64,000 bases of DNA from Cryptomeria japonica (GCF_030272615.1 NC_081412.1:672168852-672232851); one strand, 5' to 3'; counted from the stretch's first letter, positions 21,804 to 33,262 are shown. Numbers and translations: made by a program. The notes: generated by a model not told the origin, from the sequence alone.

Positions 21804-23248
21804 TGATGCCCTCCTAAATGGCACAAGGTTAGCAAATGATAAACAACACCAAAGACACGAAAACCGTTAGTGTTAATCAATCTAAAACTAAACTATGAAG
21901 GCATACCAAAAGAGACACAAAAGACATGCTAATCTATCTAATAAACAAAACACAGATTATGAGGCATCTCCAACTGCCTCTTAGCATGGCTTTAGCTTCT
22001 TCTCCCTTGTTCCTCTCCTCTCCAAGTTCCAAAATAGTGTAGCTCTCAGCAGCTTTTTGCACTATGGATGCTTATGGAGGATTGAGATTATAGTATAGCT
22101 CTAAATGTGAAATGAAAAACTAATACTAATCTATTGATGCTAAAATGATATATTTTACCAAAAAGACAGGATGTTAGATTGCTTATGCTAAATGCTCTCT
22201 AAAATGTCTATAGCTTAGATGCATACAAGTTTTCAGGATCTGGATTATGAAGGAATGAGCTCTATTTATAGGGAAAATGGAGCAATGGATGGTTGAGATT
22301 GAAAGATTCAATCAAGGGTTGAGTTTGAAAGTTGGGGATCCATGTGCACAATTGGCACCAATGAAATGGTGACAAGTGTCAATATAAGGTTGGGTTGAGA
22401 AAAGAGGTTGGAGGCATTAAAGGCCTGAGAAGACCTCATGGTTATCTAAAGGCTAAGGGTCAAGTCTAAATTAAGATTACCCATTGAATTAAGAGTTAAT
22501 CCAAGGATAAACCTTTGTGCAAATGATTAAGAGATAATCATGGTCAAAGCATTAAAGGCTTGATGAGACCCTTGGGTTGAGTAGAGGTTGAGTCAAAACA
22601 AATGTTTTAACCATGTGGGAGAGTTGAATTAACCATTAATGGTTATTGGAGACTTTGGGGATTAAGTGGTTGAAAGTTGGAAGCCTTCAATGGTTATCAA
22701 AGACTTTGAGCCATTTAGTGGTTGAAGGTTGAAAGCCTTTAATGGTTATCAAAGACTTTTGAGGATTTTGAGAAGTGACTTCCCTTTGCTTAGGAATGTG
22801 ACAATATTTAGGGGATGGATTAGGCTAATTAGGAAGGGGTTAGAAGAATCTAGAAGGGGATTAGATTTTTGCAAGTGGATTTGGTGGGTGAGGAAAAATA
22901 GGATTTTATTTAAAATAAAAATTCATTTATTTCAAAATGTGTGCAAGTTGCATTTGTAGGAAAATGCAAGTGGGGTGGGGATAATGATTTAAATAAATGT
23001 TTTATTTAATTTATTTAAAAGAGGAATAGGGGGATATAATTAAATAAATTGATTTTATTTATTTAATTGAATGGAATTTGATTTAATGAATTAATTAAAA
23101 TAAATTGAATAATTTATTTAATTAATAGAAGAATGTTTGGGGATGAATTAATTAAATATTAATTTAATTAACTGATGGCTAGTGGAGTTTTAATCAAATA
23201 AATAGCGAATATTTATTTAATTAAGCTGGACAGATTTGTGTGACTACA
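21804..23248 (-). repeat. 5' LTR of the Tat-like element (1445 bp)
   Basis: It is the same length as the left LTR and nearly identical. It ends at TGACTACA on the plus strand, followed by the target duplication ATTAT at 23249-23253. The TATA word CTATAAATAG is at 22262-22271 on the minus strand. A 76-codon frame inside both LTRs is a coincidence of the repeat. Confidence 0.95.
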
Positions 23249-23253
23249 ATTAT
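23249..23253. repeat. Target site duplication ATTAT (right)
   Basis: It matches 7591-7595 and closes the Tat-like element. Confidence 0.9.
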
Positions 23254-25040
23254 AATTAATTTTTTCTCTATAATATCATCAAAATACCTCATCCATTTGA
23301 TAGGTCTCTGAATTACCTTTCCAACGCCTATAAAAAATCAAAATTTCGATAAGAAACACAAACGTTATGGCCATTTTACTAAACTATATTTTTTATGTTG
23401 AGAAAAACGGATATCCGATTTGAAAAACGTATGACATCACAAATAGGATAATATCGGATATCCGATTTGGTTTGGTATTACCAAACCAAATTAAAATCTT
23501 GGCCAACCCAAACAAAAAGTCAAAGTGGATTTTGGCATGTTTGGAAAGGTTTAAAATGCTTTTTTTTTTTTTCCATTGCCACTTTTTGGCCCCCCATGAT
23601 CTTGCACATACCCTTCATAGCACTATCTCATTCTTCAGATTCAAGGTCATGTTTGTAGATCAATTTTTTATACTATAATTAGACCTACAAGCCTATTGGA
23701 ATACAATAGACATCATTCACCATTACCTTAACACACTTCAAGAGGTGACCATGCTGTCCATCAACAACTCTTTCACAAACATCAATAATCATTCAACAAA
23801 CTTTCCTTCATTAAGTTTAAACAGTCAAAACTACAACTTTTGACAGTACAGAATTCTATTACTAATAAATTTCAGAGAAGACATTATATTTCCAATCTCT
23901 CCAGTGGAGATGTAGATAAACCGAGTCAAAAACACATATCCAAAATCTAGCCAGATCCAACGGTTAATTTTTAAGTTATGCCCCCTATATCGAGACCATT
24001 TTTATTGTCATAAACAACTCAGAAAATTTCATTGATTAGCTTGCTAGGGCATTAAATTTCTCATAGAATACCAAACCATTCAATCCAAAATAGAATTCAT
24101 GTTAAATTTCTCTGAATATAATTTATAATGAGCCAAGAAACATAAATTTCCATTGGTTGAAATGTAGGATATCATTAAAACTTTACCAAAGACTCCATTA
24201 ATGAGGGGTTTAAAACAAATTTTAGAAAACCAAGTGGATCTCTTACCATACTCAATGGCTGATGTTCAAATTTGTTCCAGAGGTTTACTAACTCACTACT
24301 ATGCACACTCCAATCTATTAGAGGGAATATCCAATCCATTTTCCAAGTAAAATTTGCATAAAGCAGCAATGTAATGTGACTGTCAACATAACAACAGATA
24401 GAGGGTTACACAAAACATAATACATCTTCATTAATTCTTCGAAAACCATTATAAATGTTTGATCTTAATGGTGTATGATTCCTCCCTTGCTCACCATTTA
24501 ATTCATCCCTGAGAAATTAGATTTAAAGTGGTGCCAAACATCATGACTATCACCTTCAACCTACAAATTGGGTGATAGTTAGAGGCAAACAATTGCTGTC
24601 CTTACAAACCCTTCCTCCAAACCTGCCACAATGACTCAAATTAGACCATTACATGAAATATATAAGATCTTTCCCCCTATAACTGATTAACTACCCCTTT
24701 AGGACCAAATGGAAACCTTTTACATCATTTTTGCAACTTTTTGCAATGTTGCTCTTTGCAACTTTTTGACATTTTTTGCATTTTAATCCAAATGACCTCG
24801 AATCTTTGCATACATATTCTTGACACTTCAAAAGGGACTAAAAAAAACATATTACATCATATTTTACCTCCCATGGGTTAGTTTTCCTACTTTGACCCTA
24901 TTGACCAATATTGACCTTATGAGGACCTAGGTGAACAACTTTTACAATTTGGGTTTCCATAGCCTTACATTGGTTTCAATTGGACTCAAGTGACTTTAAT
25001 AAATAATGAATGACTCAAATGTAATTAAATTTCTCATGTT
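23254..25040. other. Unassigned spacer
   Basis: No gene or recognisable domain. A GGATATCCGATTTG word occurs twice near 23410 and 23455. The open frames are short and read as low-complexity. The sequence may be old repeat. Confidence 0.4.
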
Positions 25041-25850
25041 ATAACTTTTAACCTCCTAGAATCTCCTAGTGCGTAGGTGCTCCTGCACCAGGGTCAAAAT
25101 GTAAAGACAAGGATAAATAGACCCCATCAACAGAAACAACAAGGGTTTTAAAAAGTCACCCTTAACCTTCTCCTGAAACAAGAAAACAAGGGTATTCCTA
25201 AAATTCTCAAACTCAGAAAAAATCACCCCATGGGGTTTTAACGGGTTCCCCTTGGGTTTTAGAATGGCTCCCAAAACCATAGCAGGGCTAGAACAATAGA
25301 TCCTCCTACCGAACACCAAAGAGAAGAGGGAAAAATGAGACCCCTGAACCTTCAGCAACTCCCAAGGCACTAAGGGAAGAAAGAACTCTCTCTAAAAGAA
25401 AAGGACAACCTGGAGAAGCCTCTTGCATCTAGTCAAGGGAAAACCAACAAGACACATCTCCACCTGAATAGGAGATGGGGTCACCTCGATAGACCAAGCT
25501 AAGGAAAACCCTTGAGAAAGAAGGCAAAGAAGAAACCCAGGAACGCACACAAAGCTACAACCAAAATCCCTAGAGAGAAAGTAAGCCAAAAACCACACTC
25601 ATCATAGGCCAAAAAACCCACCCAAGATAATAAGAGGATTCAACACGAAGAAACAACAAATGGTGGGTAAAGGAAAAAACAAACCACAACTTCTAGCCAT
25701 CGGAAGGCTAGACCATGAGGAAGATGGGGAAGGCACCCGGAGATCACCACACCATGACCCCATCTTAGCCAAAACAACAACCCCCTTGGAGCCAACAGGG
25801 GTCGTGACCCAGACTCTCGAGAGGCAACCATAGTCAGCAATTTAATTATT
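25041..25850 (-). other. Unassigned repeat-like segment
   Basis: On the minus strand this is a T/G-rich stretch with three adjacent open frames of 66-104 codons and no recognised motif. Phrases such as CCTATTCAGGTGGAGAT and GGGAGCCATTCTAAAACCC resemble phrases in the LINE-like insertion at 35377-37321, so it may belong to the same or a related retroposon family. No ends or target duplication were found. Confidence 0.3.
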
Positions 25851-25976
25851 GTTGTTATTGTGTGTTCTTTGCTATTTTATTTTATTAATTAGTTGGCTCA
25901 GAGGAGACAGAGTAGTTTTAGATTCTACAGTAGGAACATAAAAATTTGTGCCAACTTTTCAGATAGTGCTTTGCAA

Positions 25977-26300
25977 ATTAAAGAAATGTGAACTCATCAA
26001 AGGCTATGTATTTCTTATTTCAAATCACAATATCCCTATTTGTGTTTATCCCTTTTCGATTTAGAGCAACAAAAATGCCTTGTTACATTGGAAAGGGAAG
26101 GAAAAGTGCACGACATGGCAACAAGGATTGTTTTTTCTTTGCACATTAAAGAAATGCAAATATACTCAAAGGTTATGCAATTCCTATTTCAAATAACATT
26201 TTCCCTACCTACATTTGCCCTTTTCTAATTTATAGTGAGAGAAAAATAATGTTACATTGAAAAGGGGGAGGAAAAGAAAAGTGTAGGGCACTACAAGCAA
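25977..26300. repeat. ~168-bp tandem duplication
   Basis: The stretch starting ATTAAAGAAATG at 25977 recurs at 26145, with CAAAGGCTATG/CAAAGGTTATG, TTATTTCAAAT/CTATTTCAAAT and TGTTACATTGGAAAGGG/TGTTACATTGAAAAGGG in the same order. The copies are clearly diverged. No coding function is seen. Confidence 0.7.
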
Positions 26301-26439
26301 AATATTATTTTATTTAAGGATAAATTTTCTTGGAAGGGGGCAAGGAAATGGTGTTGTAGGAGAAATTTCTAAGAAGTGAAGGGTTGTTGAGAAGCAGAAG
26401 AGATTAGGCTATTTGAGGATCTCTCATGGGAGAAAGACG

Positions 26440-27120
26440 CGGTGTTAATGGCACACTAAATATTTTTTTAAAATTTTTTAATCAGCTCAAATAAAAATAT
26501 TTAAAATTGAAAAAATTCTACCTCTACTCTATGTATTTAATATTTTTGTAAATTAAAAAAAATCATTATTAAAATATAATTTTTTAATTTATTTAAAAAT
26601 TATTTTAATATTAATTTCTTTATATAAAGGGTCTAACCACTATTTTATATATCTATATATTTTATAAATCAAAATTAATTATTTATAGACCACACAAAAA
26701 TAATATAATAAATTATGTGAGTAAAATAAAAGAATGATTGAAATAAAAAATATATTTCTTAAATAAACAAAAGAATTCTTTTATGAAAATTAAAATTAAA
26801 ATAATTTATTAAAAAAAAACAATATATTTTAATAACAATTTTTTTAGTTTATTAATATAAGATATATAAAGTAGAGGGAGAAGTTTTTTAATTTTAAATA
26901 TATTTATCTCATCTAATTAAAAAAATTGAAATATAAAAAATATAGAAAGATATATAAAGTAGTGACAGAAAATTTAATAATGTAAAACCATGGAAAATAA
27001 TGTAAAACAGTGAACGAGAAAATCGTAAAACGATGGAAAATAATGTAAAACGACCGGCGGAGAGACGAACAAGTGGCAGATAACAACGAAAAATAGTGAA
27101 AGTCAAGGGAAAAGCGATCG
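26440..27120. other. AT-rich spacer
   Basis: Extremely A/T-rich with no gene. Near 26980-27055 a GTAAAACGATGGAAAATAATG phrase is partly repeated. Confidence 0.5.
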
Positions 27121-27776
27121 TCTTGCATTAGCTTTTATTCATTTTCATCCGTAGATTTCAAAAGTTAGATTGTGCATCTCATATAGAATACTCCTTTGGC
27201 ATAACCTTCGGCGTAATTAGAAAACCCCAAATGAAAATTCGGAGACAAATTTTTGAAAGCTTTAAAGCAACAGTGATGCTCATTCGGATTCGAAGCATTT
27301 GTATGTTCTTGGAAGTACAAAACCATGTAGAAAAAGCTGAATGAAAACCGTGTACTCATTTTTCTTGAAGTTCTCCACACTTTGAACGAAGCTGCACGTA
27401 CAAAGGGGAGGATTTATAATTTAATGCACAAAAAATCTAATGGTTCATACTGTTTGAATCATCTTGAAACCTTCTATATTTTCAGTCATTGATTACGCCC
27501 AGAGGCGTTCCTACAGTCGCAGCAGGGGGAGTGAAGCCATCCGTGTCAACACTAAAGAAAACGGAAACATATCTCTCTGCCATGCAATGTAACTGCTGCA
27601 AGCATTCCAGGCACCGTTCCAAGTATCCGTTCCAAGCGCATGCCGCAATCATTACAACGTATTGAAGTGGAACAGATATATGCATTTCGTTTTTTTATAT
27701 AAACATATGATTTTCGATTAGAATCTGTTCACTTTCACCTGCCATTAGAACAGGTAAAATCCACGCACTCTAAATT
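27121..27776. other. Unrecognised mixed-composition segment
   Basis: Base composition is closer to coding DNA than in the flanks. The minus strand holds two open frames, 27165-27380 (71 codons) and 27482-27685 (67 codons, Cys-rich with CLECLQQLHC). I recognise neither, and there is no clear splice or promoter structure linking them. They could be pieces of a decayed host gene. Confidence 0.25.
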
Positions 27777-27959
27777 TGTTTGTTCTTCATTCAGATTTTT
27801 GTTTCTTCTTTTATTTGTTTATTTATATAATATTAATTTGTTACCTCTGCCTCTCTTTGCCCTCAGATCAGCGTTTCTTGGAGCTACAGGTGCTTAAATC
27901 GCATATATCGTATCCTGGAACACAACTTCTACAAACAGCACCGGATACATGTGTGATAG

Positions 27960-28137
27960 GATCATATGTTTTTTGTCTGGTAGGATCGTATGGACAAACA
28001 ATTAATTTGGACAAAGCAATTTATTACAGTTCTAATGAAAAGCCTTGGGATCATATGTTTTTTTGTCTGGTAGGATCGTATGGACAAACAATTAATTTGG
28101 ACAAAGCAAATTATTACAGTCCTAATGAAAAGCCTTG
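27960..28137 (+). repeat. 89-bp tandem duplication
   Basis: GATCATATGTTTTTTGTCTG at 27960 is followed by a second copy at 28049. Both run through GGACAAACAATTAATTTGGA to AATGAAAAGCCTT. The copies are almost identical, so the duplication is recent. It lies in an open frame of 144 codons (27776-28210) in which GSYGQTINLDKA appears twice; I do not recognise the protein. Confidence 0.85.
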
Positions 28138-28436
28138 CTTTGCTGCAAGAGAATCCAAGGTCTCTCTAGGCCTCTATTTCTTCCCGCCCATCCATATGTC
28201 ATTTGATTAAGTCTGAAGTTTCTTTCACTTGAATGGATGCATCTTTCACTGCCTCTAATCGCCTACTTCGCTTTGTATAGTGACAATATTTAGTTTGTTA
28301 TGGTTACCTTTTAGTAGCATTCCATCGTCGCATCAGCCAGGATTGCTATTATATACAGGTAGTTTTCAAATTTCCTGATTCTGATCACAAAAAGTAGCTC
28401 ATTGGGGGATATAGGAGATGAGTAGTTTACATTGCA

Positions 28437-28567
28437 GAGTATTTTTTCCACTACGACAAGTTTTCAAAGACATATAATGACTGATCACATGACTGGCTGC
28501 ACCAAAGGCTTCGGTTTTATTGTTTCCGCCGATCCCACCATTCTTGACATGGTTCTACAGCAGCACG
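28437..28567 (+). pseudogene. Broken exon of an RRM (hnRNP-like) RNA-binding protein
   Basis: One frame reads IMTDHMTGCTKGFGFIVSAD and goes on as PTILDMVLQQHG. This matches the second half of the first RRM of plant hnRNP-A/B-like proteins, which typically read VIMRDRTTGRARGFGFVVFADP; KGFGFI is the RNP1 motif. The exon would start after the acceptor TTGCAG at 28437 and end at the donor G|GTATGT at 28568. The upstream part, EYFFHYDKF, fits the same domain but is in another frame, so at least one frameshift separates them. I found no neighbouring exons in order (RNP2, second RRM). It is therefore a gene fragment or decayed pseudogene, with moderate certainty. Confidence 0.6.
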
Positions 28568-28569
28568 GT

Positions 28570-29800
28570 ATGTTTCTTTTTCCTTTTCACTGTTTTTCTT
28601 TTTAACCATTGATGAATGTATCTCACTAAATTCTTGTGGATTTTGTTTTGTTCTTCTTTTTATCCCTAATGGATGTTTGATCTTAGACAGATAATTTATC
28701 TCACCCATAGTAGGTTGCGGGGAAGAAAAAGAGCTAATTGTCATTATCGTATGTTAGGGTATCTAATATTTTTTCTGTACACTCTGCTAAATATTCTGCT
28801 AAAAGACTGTTACTAAGATTATTTTGGCATTCCATGCAACCACATTTCTTTATTCCGCAGCTAAAGTCAAGGACATGATTTGTTTTTTATAATTCTTTGT
28901 AATTAGGGAAAAGTGATCTCTTCCTAACACATGATAGCCATATGTTAAAACTGGCACATGGAATACAACCATGGGAAAAAGCATGTTACACTTTTGTAGG
29001 GATATTATTTTAAGTTTTGGCTCCTTATTTAAGAAGAGGCTTAAAGTTATTTGGGATGTAAACTATTATACCTTGCACAAAAAATTCAAGATTTGATGTG
29101 TGGTAGACGTTTAAAATTCATATTTATCAATATTTAAATTTTTCTAAATATTTGTTTTAAGTGTATTATATTAAGTTAAATAAAAGACCATCAAAGATGG
29201 AGTTATGCATAAGAAGGTGTCAAATATTGATAATGTAGGTACAAATGATATAATAAACAATATGAATACTTAATAGGTTATAATTATATTTAAGATTAGA
29301 ATTAGAAAATCAAATCTAGAAACAACTTACTGATTTAGTTATGGATTGTGAAAATTTGATCAAAATAGTTAAATTAGGTTTAGGGCTAGAATTAGAATAA
29401 AAGGTAGCCGTTAGTTAAATTTAGAATTAATATTAAATTAGGGATAGAGTTAGGGTTTAATTATTGTTATATTTTAAGTGATCATGTGTCTTGTTTTCTA
29501 TTATATGGTATTAATTTACATGCAATGTGCTTTAGAAAGACTAACATGGAAAGAGGAAATGTATTATTTAAGTTTAAAAAAAATATAAATGTAATAAATT
29601 CAAATGTTACTATAAGATTCACATTCTAAAATAAAGTTTTTTATTCAACAATTTCATTTTTGCAATCATTGTTTTCTCTATGTTGAATTGACATAATAGT
29701 TATTAGGGTTAGGATCAAATATTAACAGTAACTCCAACCCTAATTGAATAGAAATTATATATTTCTAAAATTAAGTGTTCATTCATTTAATAATTAAAAA
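28570..29800. other. AT-rich spacer
   Basis: No coding sequence recognised. Weak TTAGGGTT/AGGGTTAG words occur near 29450 and 29705, possibly outliers of the telomere-like repeats downstream. Confidence 0.4.
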
Positions 29801-29819
29801 AATAGAAATTAGTTTAATT

Positions 29820-30240
29820 TCAGATTTTGAAATGATTTGCATGCAAAAATACAAAATACAATAGAAATGTTGTTGATATATCTAGAAAATATAGAAAGTT
29901 TCCATATAAATCTAGATTTTAGTTTTAAATTTATATCAAAATTGATTGATGATTCATTTTTTATTTTAGAATTTGTAGTGATTTGCATGCAATAATACAA
30001 AATAGGATAGAAATGTTGTTGATATATCTAGAAAATATAGAAAGTTTCCATTTAAATCTAGATTTTAGTTTTAAATTTATATCAAAATTGATTGATGATT
30101 CATTTTTTATTTTAGAATTTGTAGTGATTTGCATGCAAAAAGGAAAATAGAATAGAAATGTTGTTAATATATCTACAAATTTTTAGAAAGATTTTATTTT
30201 AAAATTTATTGTAAAACTAATTGTTGATTCATTTAAAAAA
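29820..30240. repeat. 146-bp tandem repeat, about three copies
   Basis: GATTTGCATGCAA recurs at 29834, 29980 and 30126, so the unit is 146 bp. Each unit goes on with AATAGAAATGTTGTTGATAT, a TCTAGAAAATATAGAAAG block and TTGATTGATGATTCATTTTT. The third copy is more diverged at its end. Confidence 0.88.
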
Positions 30241-30714
30241 TTAAAAAAACACAATTGAGTTTAATTTTAGAAACAAATAAAAGGATATTATTTAAAGTTA
30301 GTTGATTTATGCCAAAAAAAATATAGATTAGAATATGAATACCATAATATGTGCTTTAATTGTTTTAAAACATTAGGATCCTTATATTTTATTGAAGTTA
30401 TTAATGTGAATAATATATATTAGTTACATATTAAATATAGAATACAAGTTTAGATAAAGCAAGTTATTTCTTATAAAATAGATGTTTCAAAGTTTTGTTT
30501 GTAAAAAGATCAAGAGTGTAGTAAATATAAGAAAGATATAGAACTTAGTGCACATGTCCTAACCATGGTAGCTTATGTTACCTAATTAAATAAAAGAATA
30601 AAAATAATATTGTAGCTAGACATAAAAGAAATTATGTCATTCTTTATCTTTATTTGTTGATCAGTGTCTAATTTTATTCACAAAGATAACTTCCAAGTTA
30701 ACATGGGTGATGGA

Positions 30715-31215
30715 AAATTAAACCCTAGCAATAACCTTAATTATAACCTTAAACCTAACCATAACACAAACCCTAAAACTAACCCTAATCTGAATAATAA
30801 TGTAAACACTAACTATCATCCTAATCCTAATTTTATACCCTATCCCAAACCATAACCCTAACCCTTACCATGACTCAAATCTTAAACATAACCATAATCC
30901 TAAGCCCCGATCCTATCCATAATCGTAACAATAACTCTAATCATGATGCAAATCCTAATCATAACATTGACCCTAAACCTAATCGTAACCATGATGTAAA
31001 TACTAACAAGAATCCTAACACTAACCATGATATAAACCATAACCCTAGCTGTGATACTAATGTTAACCCTAACACTAACCTGAATGATGATCTAAACCAT
31101 AACCTTTACCATAGTCCTAGCCACAACTCTAAACCATTCCCTTAATCATAACCCTAACCCTAACCCTAACCCTAACCCTAACCCTAACCTAACCTAATCA
31201 TAACCCTAAACCCTA
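30715..31215 (+). repeat. Degenerate CCCTAA telomere-like array (first block)
   Basis: Six-base words AACCCT/ACCCTA with many variants (AACCATA, AACCTTA, GATGTAAA) continue for ~500 bp. A clean run of about six CCCTAA units lies at 31152-31190. The unit is six bases (TTAGGG on the other strand), not the seven-base TTTAGGG usual in plants. Asn/Pro-rich frames here are repeat artefacts. Confidence 0.9.
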
Positions 31216-31223
31216 ACTCTAAA

Positions 31224-31340
31224 ATTAGGGAATGCGTATATAGCCCTTAGGTGCACCAATCATATATTACAATGTATTAATAATATATAAAGGGTATTAA
31301 TATCTTGGTGCAACCTAAGGGTTGGATAGTTTTTTCCTTA
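31224..31340. mobile_element. Small hairpin (MITE-like) element inside the array
   Basis: TAGCCCTTAGGTGCACCAA (31241-31259) and TTGGTGCAACCTAAGGGTTG (31305-31324) form an imperfect inverted repeat around an AT-rich centre. The surrounding CCCTAA array is interrupted exactly here and resumes after it. A TTA flanks both outer ends, which would suit a Tourist/Harbinger-type MITE, but the ends are not sharp enough to assign the superfamily. Confidence 0.5.
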
Positions 31341-31344
31341 AAAA

Positions 31345-32270
31345 ATAACCCTAAACCTAACCCTTACCATGATGTACACCCTAACCCTATTCATAATTCC
31401 AAACATGATGTAAACCCTAATCCTAACTATGATGTAATTTTAAACCCTAACCCTAATTAAATTCAAAAACTAACCTTCAAACGAATCTCTAATATATAGC
31501 TGAAAACCTAACAACGTTCTTTATTCTTAAATCCTTACCCTTCTTGAGTCATAACACTAACTCTAACCTTAATTTAGTTGTAATGCTAGCCCTAATCCTA
31601 ATTAAACCCTATCCCTAATGCTAATATTAATTCTAATTGAACCTCAACCCTTACCCCAAGCATTATCCTAAAATAACAACTCTAATAGATAACTAAAACC
31701 AAATATAACTATTATTCTATCTATAATACTATAATTCCCTCTAATCTAGACCCTAACCCTAACCCTAACCTAATAATGACCCAAAACCTAACTTTATATC
31801 TAATTATTAATTATAATCTTTAACCTAACTTTATATCTAATTATTAATTATATATAACCTTATAATCCTAGCTATATAACCCTAACCCTAATTATAATTA
31901 TAACCCTAAACCCTAACCCTAATTCTAACGCTAACCCTAATCTTAACCTTAACCCTAATTACAATCACTAAGATTAATTCAGATCGTAACCCTCACCCCA
32001 ACCCTAACCCTAATCCTAAGTACAATACTAACTCTCATTATAACTATAACCCTAACCCTCATTATAATTATATCTCTAATGCAAACCCTAATCCTAAGCA
32101 TAAACCTGACTATGATATTAGCCCTAACCCTAACCCTAATCTTCAACTAAAGCCCACATAATTTTTATTCTATCATGATCATAATCTTATGTATAACCAT
32201 AGTCCCACCCCTAACTATAATCGTAACCCTAACTCTAACCAAGTTATAAACCCTGACCCTGATATTATAC
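31345..32270 (+). repeat. Degenerate CCCTAA telomere-like array (second block)
   Basis: Continuation of the CCCTAA-type array, with insertions of non-repeat sequence. The part 31640-31760 (AAGCATTATCCTAAAATAAC, then CTCTAATCTAGACCCTAACC) has a clear counterpart at 62660-62770. The array ends near 32270, where very AT-rich DNA begins. Confidence 0.88.
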
Positions 32271-32529
32271 ACTTAATAACTATACAACAATATTACAGTT
32301 TAAAAATAAGAATATAATAGTATTATACTTATCGTATAGCATTATATTAATATAATATTACTAATAAAACTATAAAAATAATATTATAACTAACAATAAT
32401 TTAAAATAATAATATAATACATTTAAAATATTTAAAATTTATATTATGAATATTATTTTCAATAAATTATAAAATAATATCATAATAATCAAAACAATAT
32501 AAATTAGTAATAATATATTATAATATTAT
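32271..32529. other. AT-rich link between array and foldback
   Basis: Almost pure A/T with many AATATTAT words and no gene. It holds the same position as the AT-rich link 63356-63495 in the second composite block. Confidence 0.6.
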
Positions 32530-32543
32530 TCCATAAACAAATA

Positions 32544-32580
<37 letters not shown>

Positions 32581-32792
32581 TAATATTATATAGTTCTATT
32601 TTGAATTTTTTATCGTTTCCCATGTTGCACCGCGACTGCTACTAGCTTAATCAAATATATATATAATACGTCGAGAGATATCTTCTGGAGGCGCCTATTT
32701 TTATCATGTACCCACTCTAATAGGCGCCTCTAGAAGATATCTCTCAGCGTATTATATATATATTTGATTAAAATCAAATATATGTAAGCTAA
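32530..32792. mobile_element. Foldback element, copy 1 (right arm short)
   Basis: The inner arms AATCAAATATATATATAATA...GAGATATCTTCTGGAGGCGC and their reverse complement face each other around a ~19-base loop containing ATCATGTACCCACTCT. The left arm extends out through CCCATGTTGCACCGCGACTG and a (TAA)n run (32548-32580); the right arm stops after ATGTAAGCTA. The stem is over 50 bp with only about three mismatches in its inner part. It is homologous to the larger palindrome at 63496-63994. No coding sequence is present; it is a non-autonomous foldback or MITE-type element. Confidence 0.85.
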
Positions 32793-32837
32793 TTTTAAAT
32801 GAGAGGTTGTCCAGTTTATGTAAGGAGACTTCTTCCA

Positions 32838-33262
32838 CCTAATTAAACGATAAATGATATATTTTATCATTTCATCATTTAATATTAGATATTAAATACC
32901 ATTTCTTTCATTACACAAAGGTATTCTTTGTTTGTTATAAAAGTTTTCAAAATATTATGTTTTAATATTTTATAATTTCATATTTTTAATATTTAATAGA
33001 TATTATATTATATTTTTGGTATTCTTGAATCTATCAATTATATCAAATAATTTTTCATTTTTTATAATATGATTTTTAAATATTATATTTTAAGATACCA
33101 TTCCTCTCATTACACAAAAATATTCTTTATTTGTAATATGATTTTTTAAAATATTATATTATAATATTTTTTATAATTTAACATATTTTTAATATTTAAT
33201 AAATATTATATTATATTTTTGGTATGGTTGACTTTATCAATTATATCAAATAATCAGGGTTT
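32838..33262. repeat. AT-rich ~199-bp tandem repeat, cluster 1
   Basis: Units begin near CCATTTCTTTCATTACAC (32899) and CCATTCCTCTCATTACAC (33098), 199 bp apart. They run through TTTTTGGTAT and ATCAATTATATCAAATAAT. The same family forms a second cluster at 38826-39285. No function is seen. Confidence 0.8.

Larger units (their letters stand above)
7596..23248 (-). mobile_element. Ty3/gypsy LTR retrotransposon, Tat-like, near-complete
   Basis: This is a 15.65-kb element on the minus strand, bounded by two 1445-bp LTRs and a 5-bp duplication (ATTAT). In its own 5' to 3' order it has the right LTR, a primer site, a ~2.9-kb leader, gag, a protease region, a proline-rich linker region, and pol with reverse transcriptase, RNase H, a second RNase H and integrase. 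A ~2.4-kb non-coding 3' region, the polypurine tract and the left LTR follow. The second RNase H between the first RNase H and integrase is the mark of the Tat/Ogre/Retand lineage. The LTRs differ at only about 11 places by eye (~0.8%), so the insertion is young, of the order of a few million years at slow tree-like rates. It looks nearly whole; the coding part is split into about four open blocks, so about three boundaries or breaks. Confidence 0.95.

Noticed and set aside
8521-22959. Identical 76-codon frames at 8521-8751 and 22729-22959
   Set aside because: Both lie inside the two LTRs of the same young element, so identity follows from LTR identity. There is no domain, and the end of the frame runs into AT-rich LTR text.
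30664-31145. Asn/Pro-rich proteins at 30664-30855 and 30870-31145 (and 62907-63140)
   Set aside because: These are translations of the CCCTAA-type repeat (N-P, N-H words) and not genes.
31152-31190. A true chromosome end
   Set aside because: The run is short, internal, and followed by more than 30 kb of other sequence on both sides.
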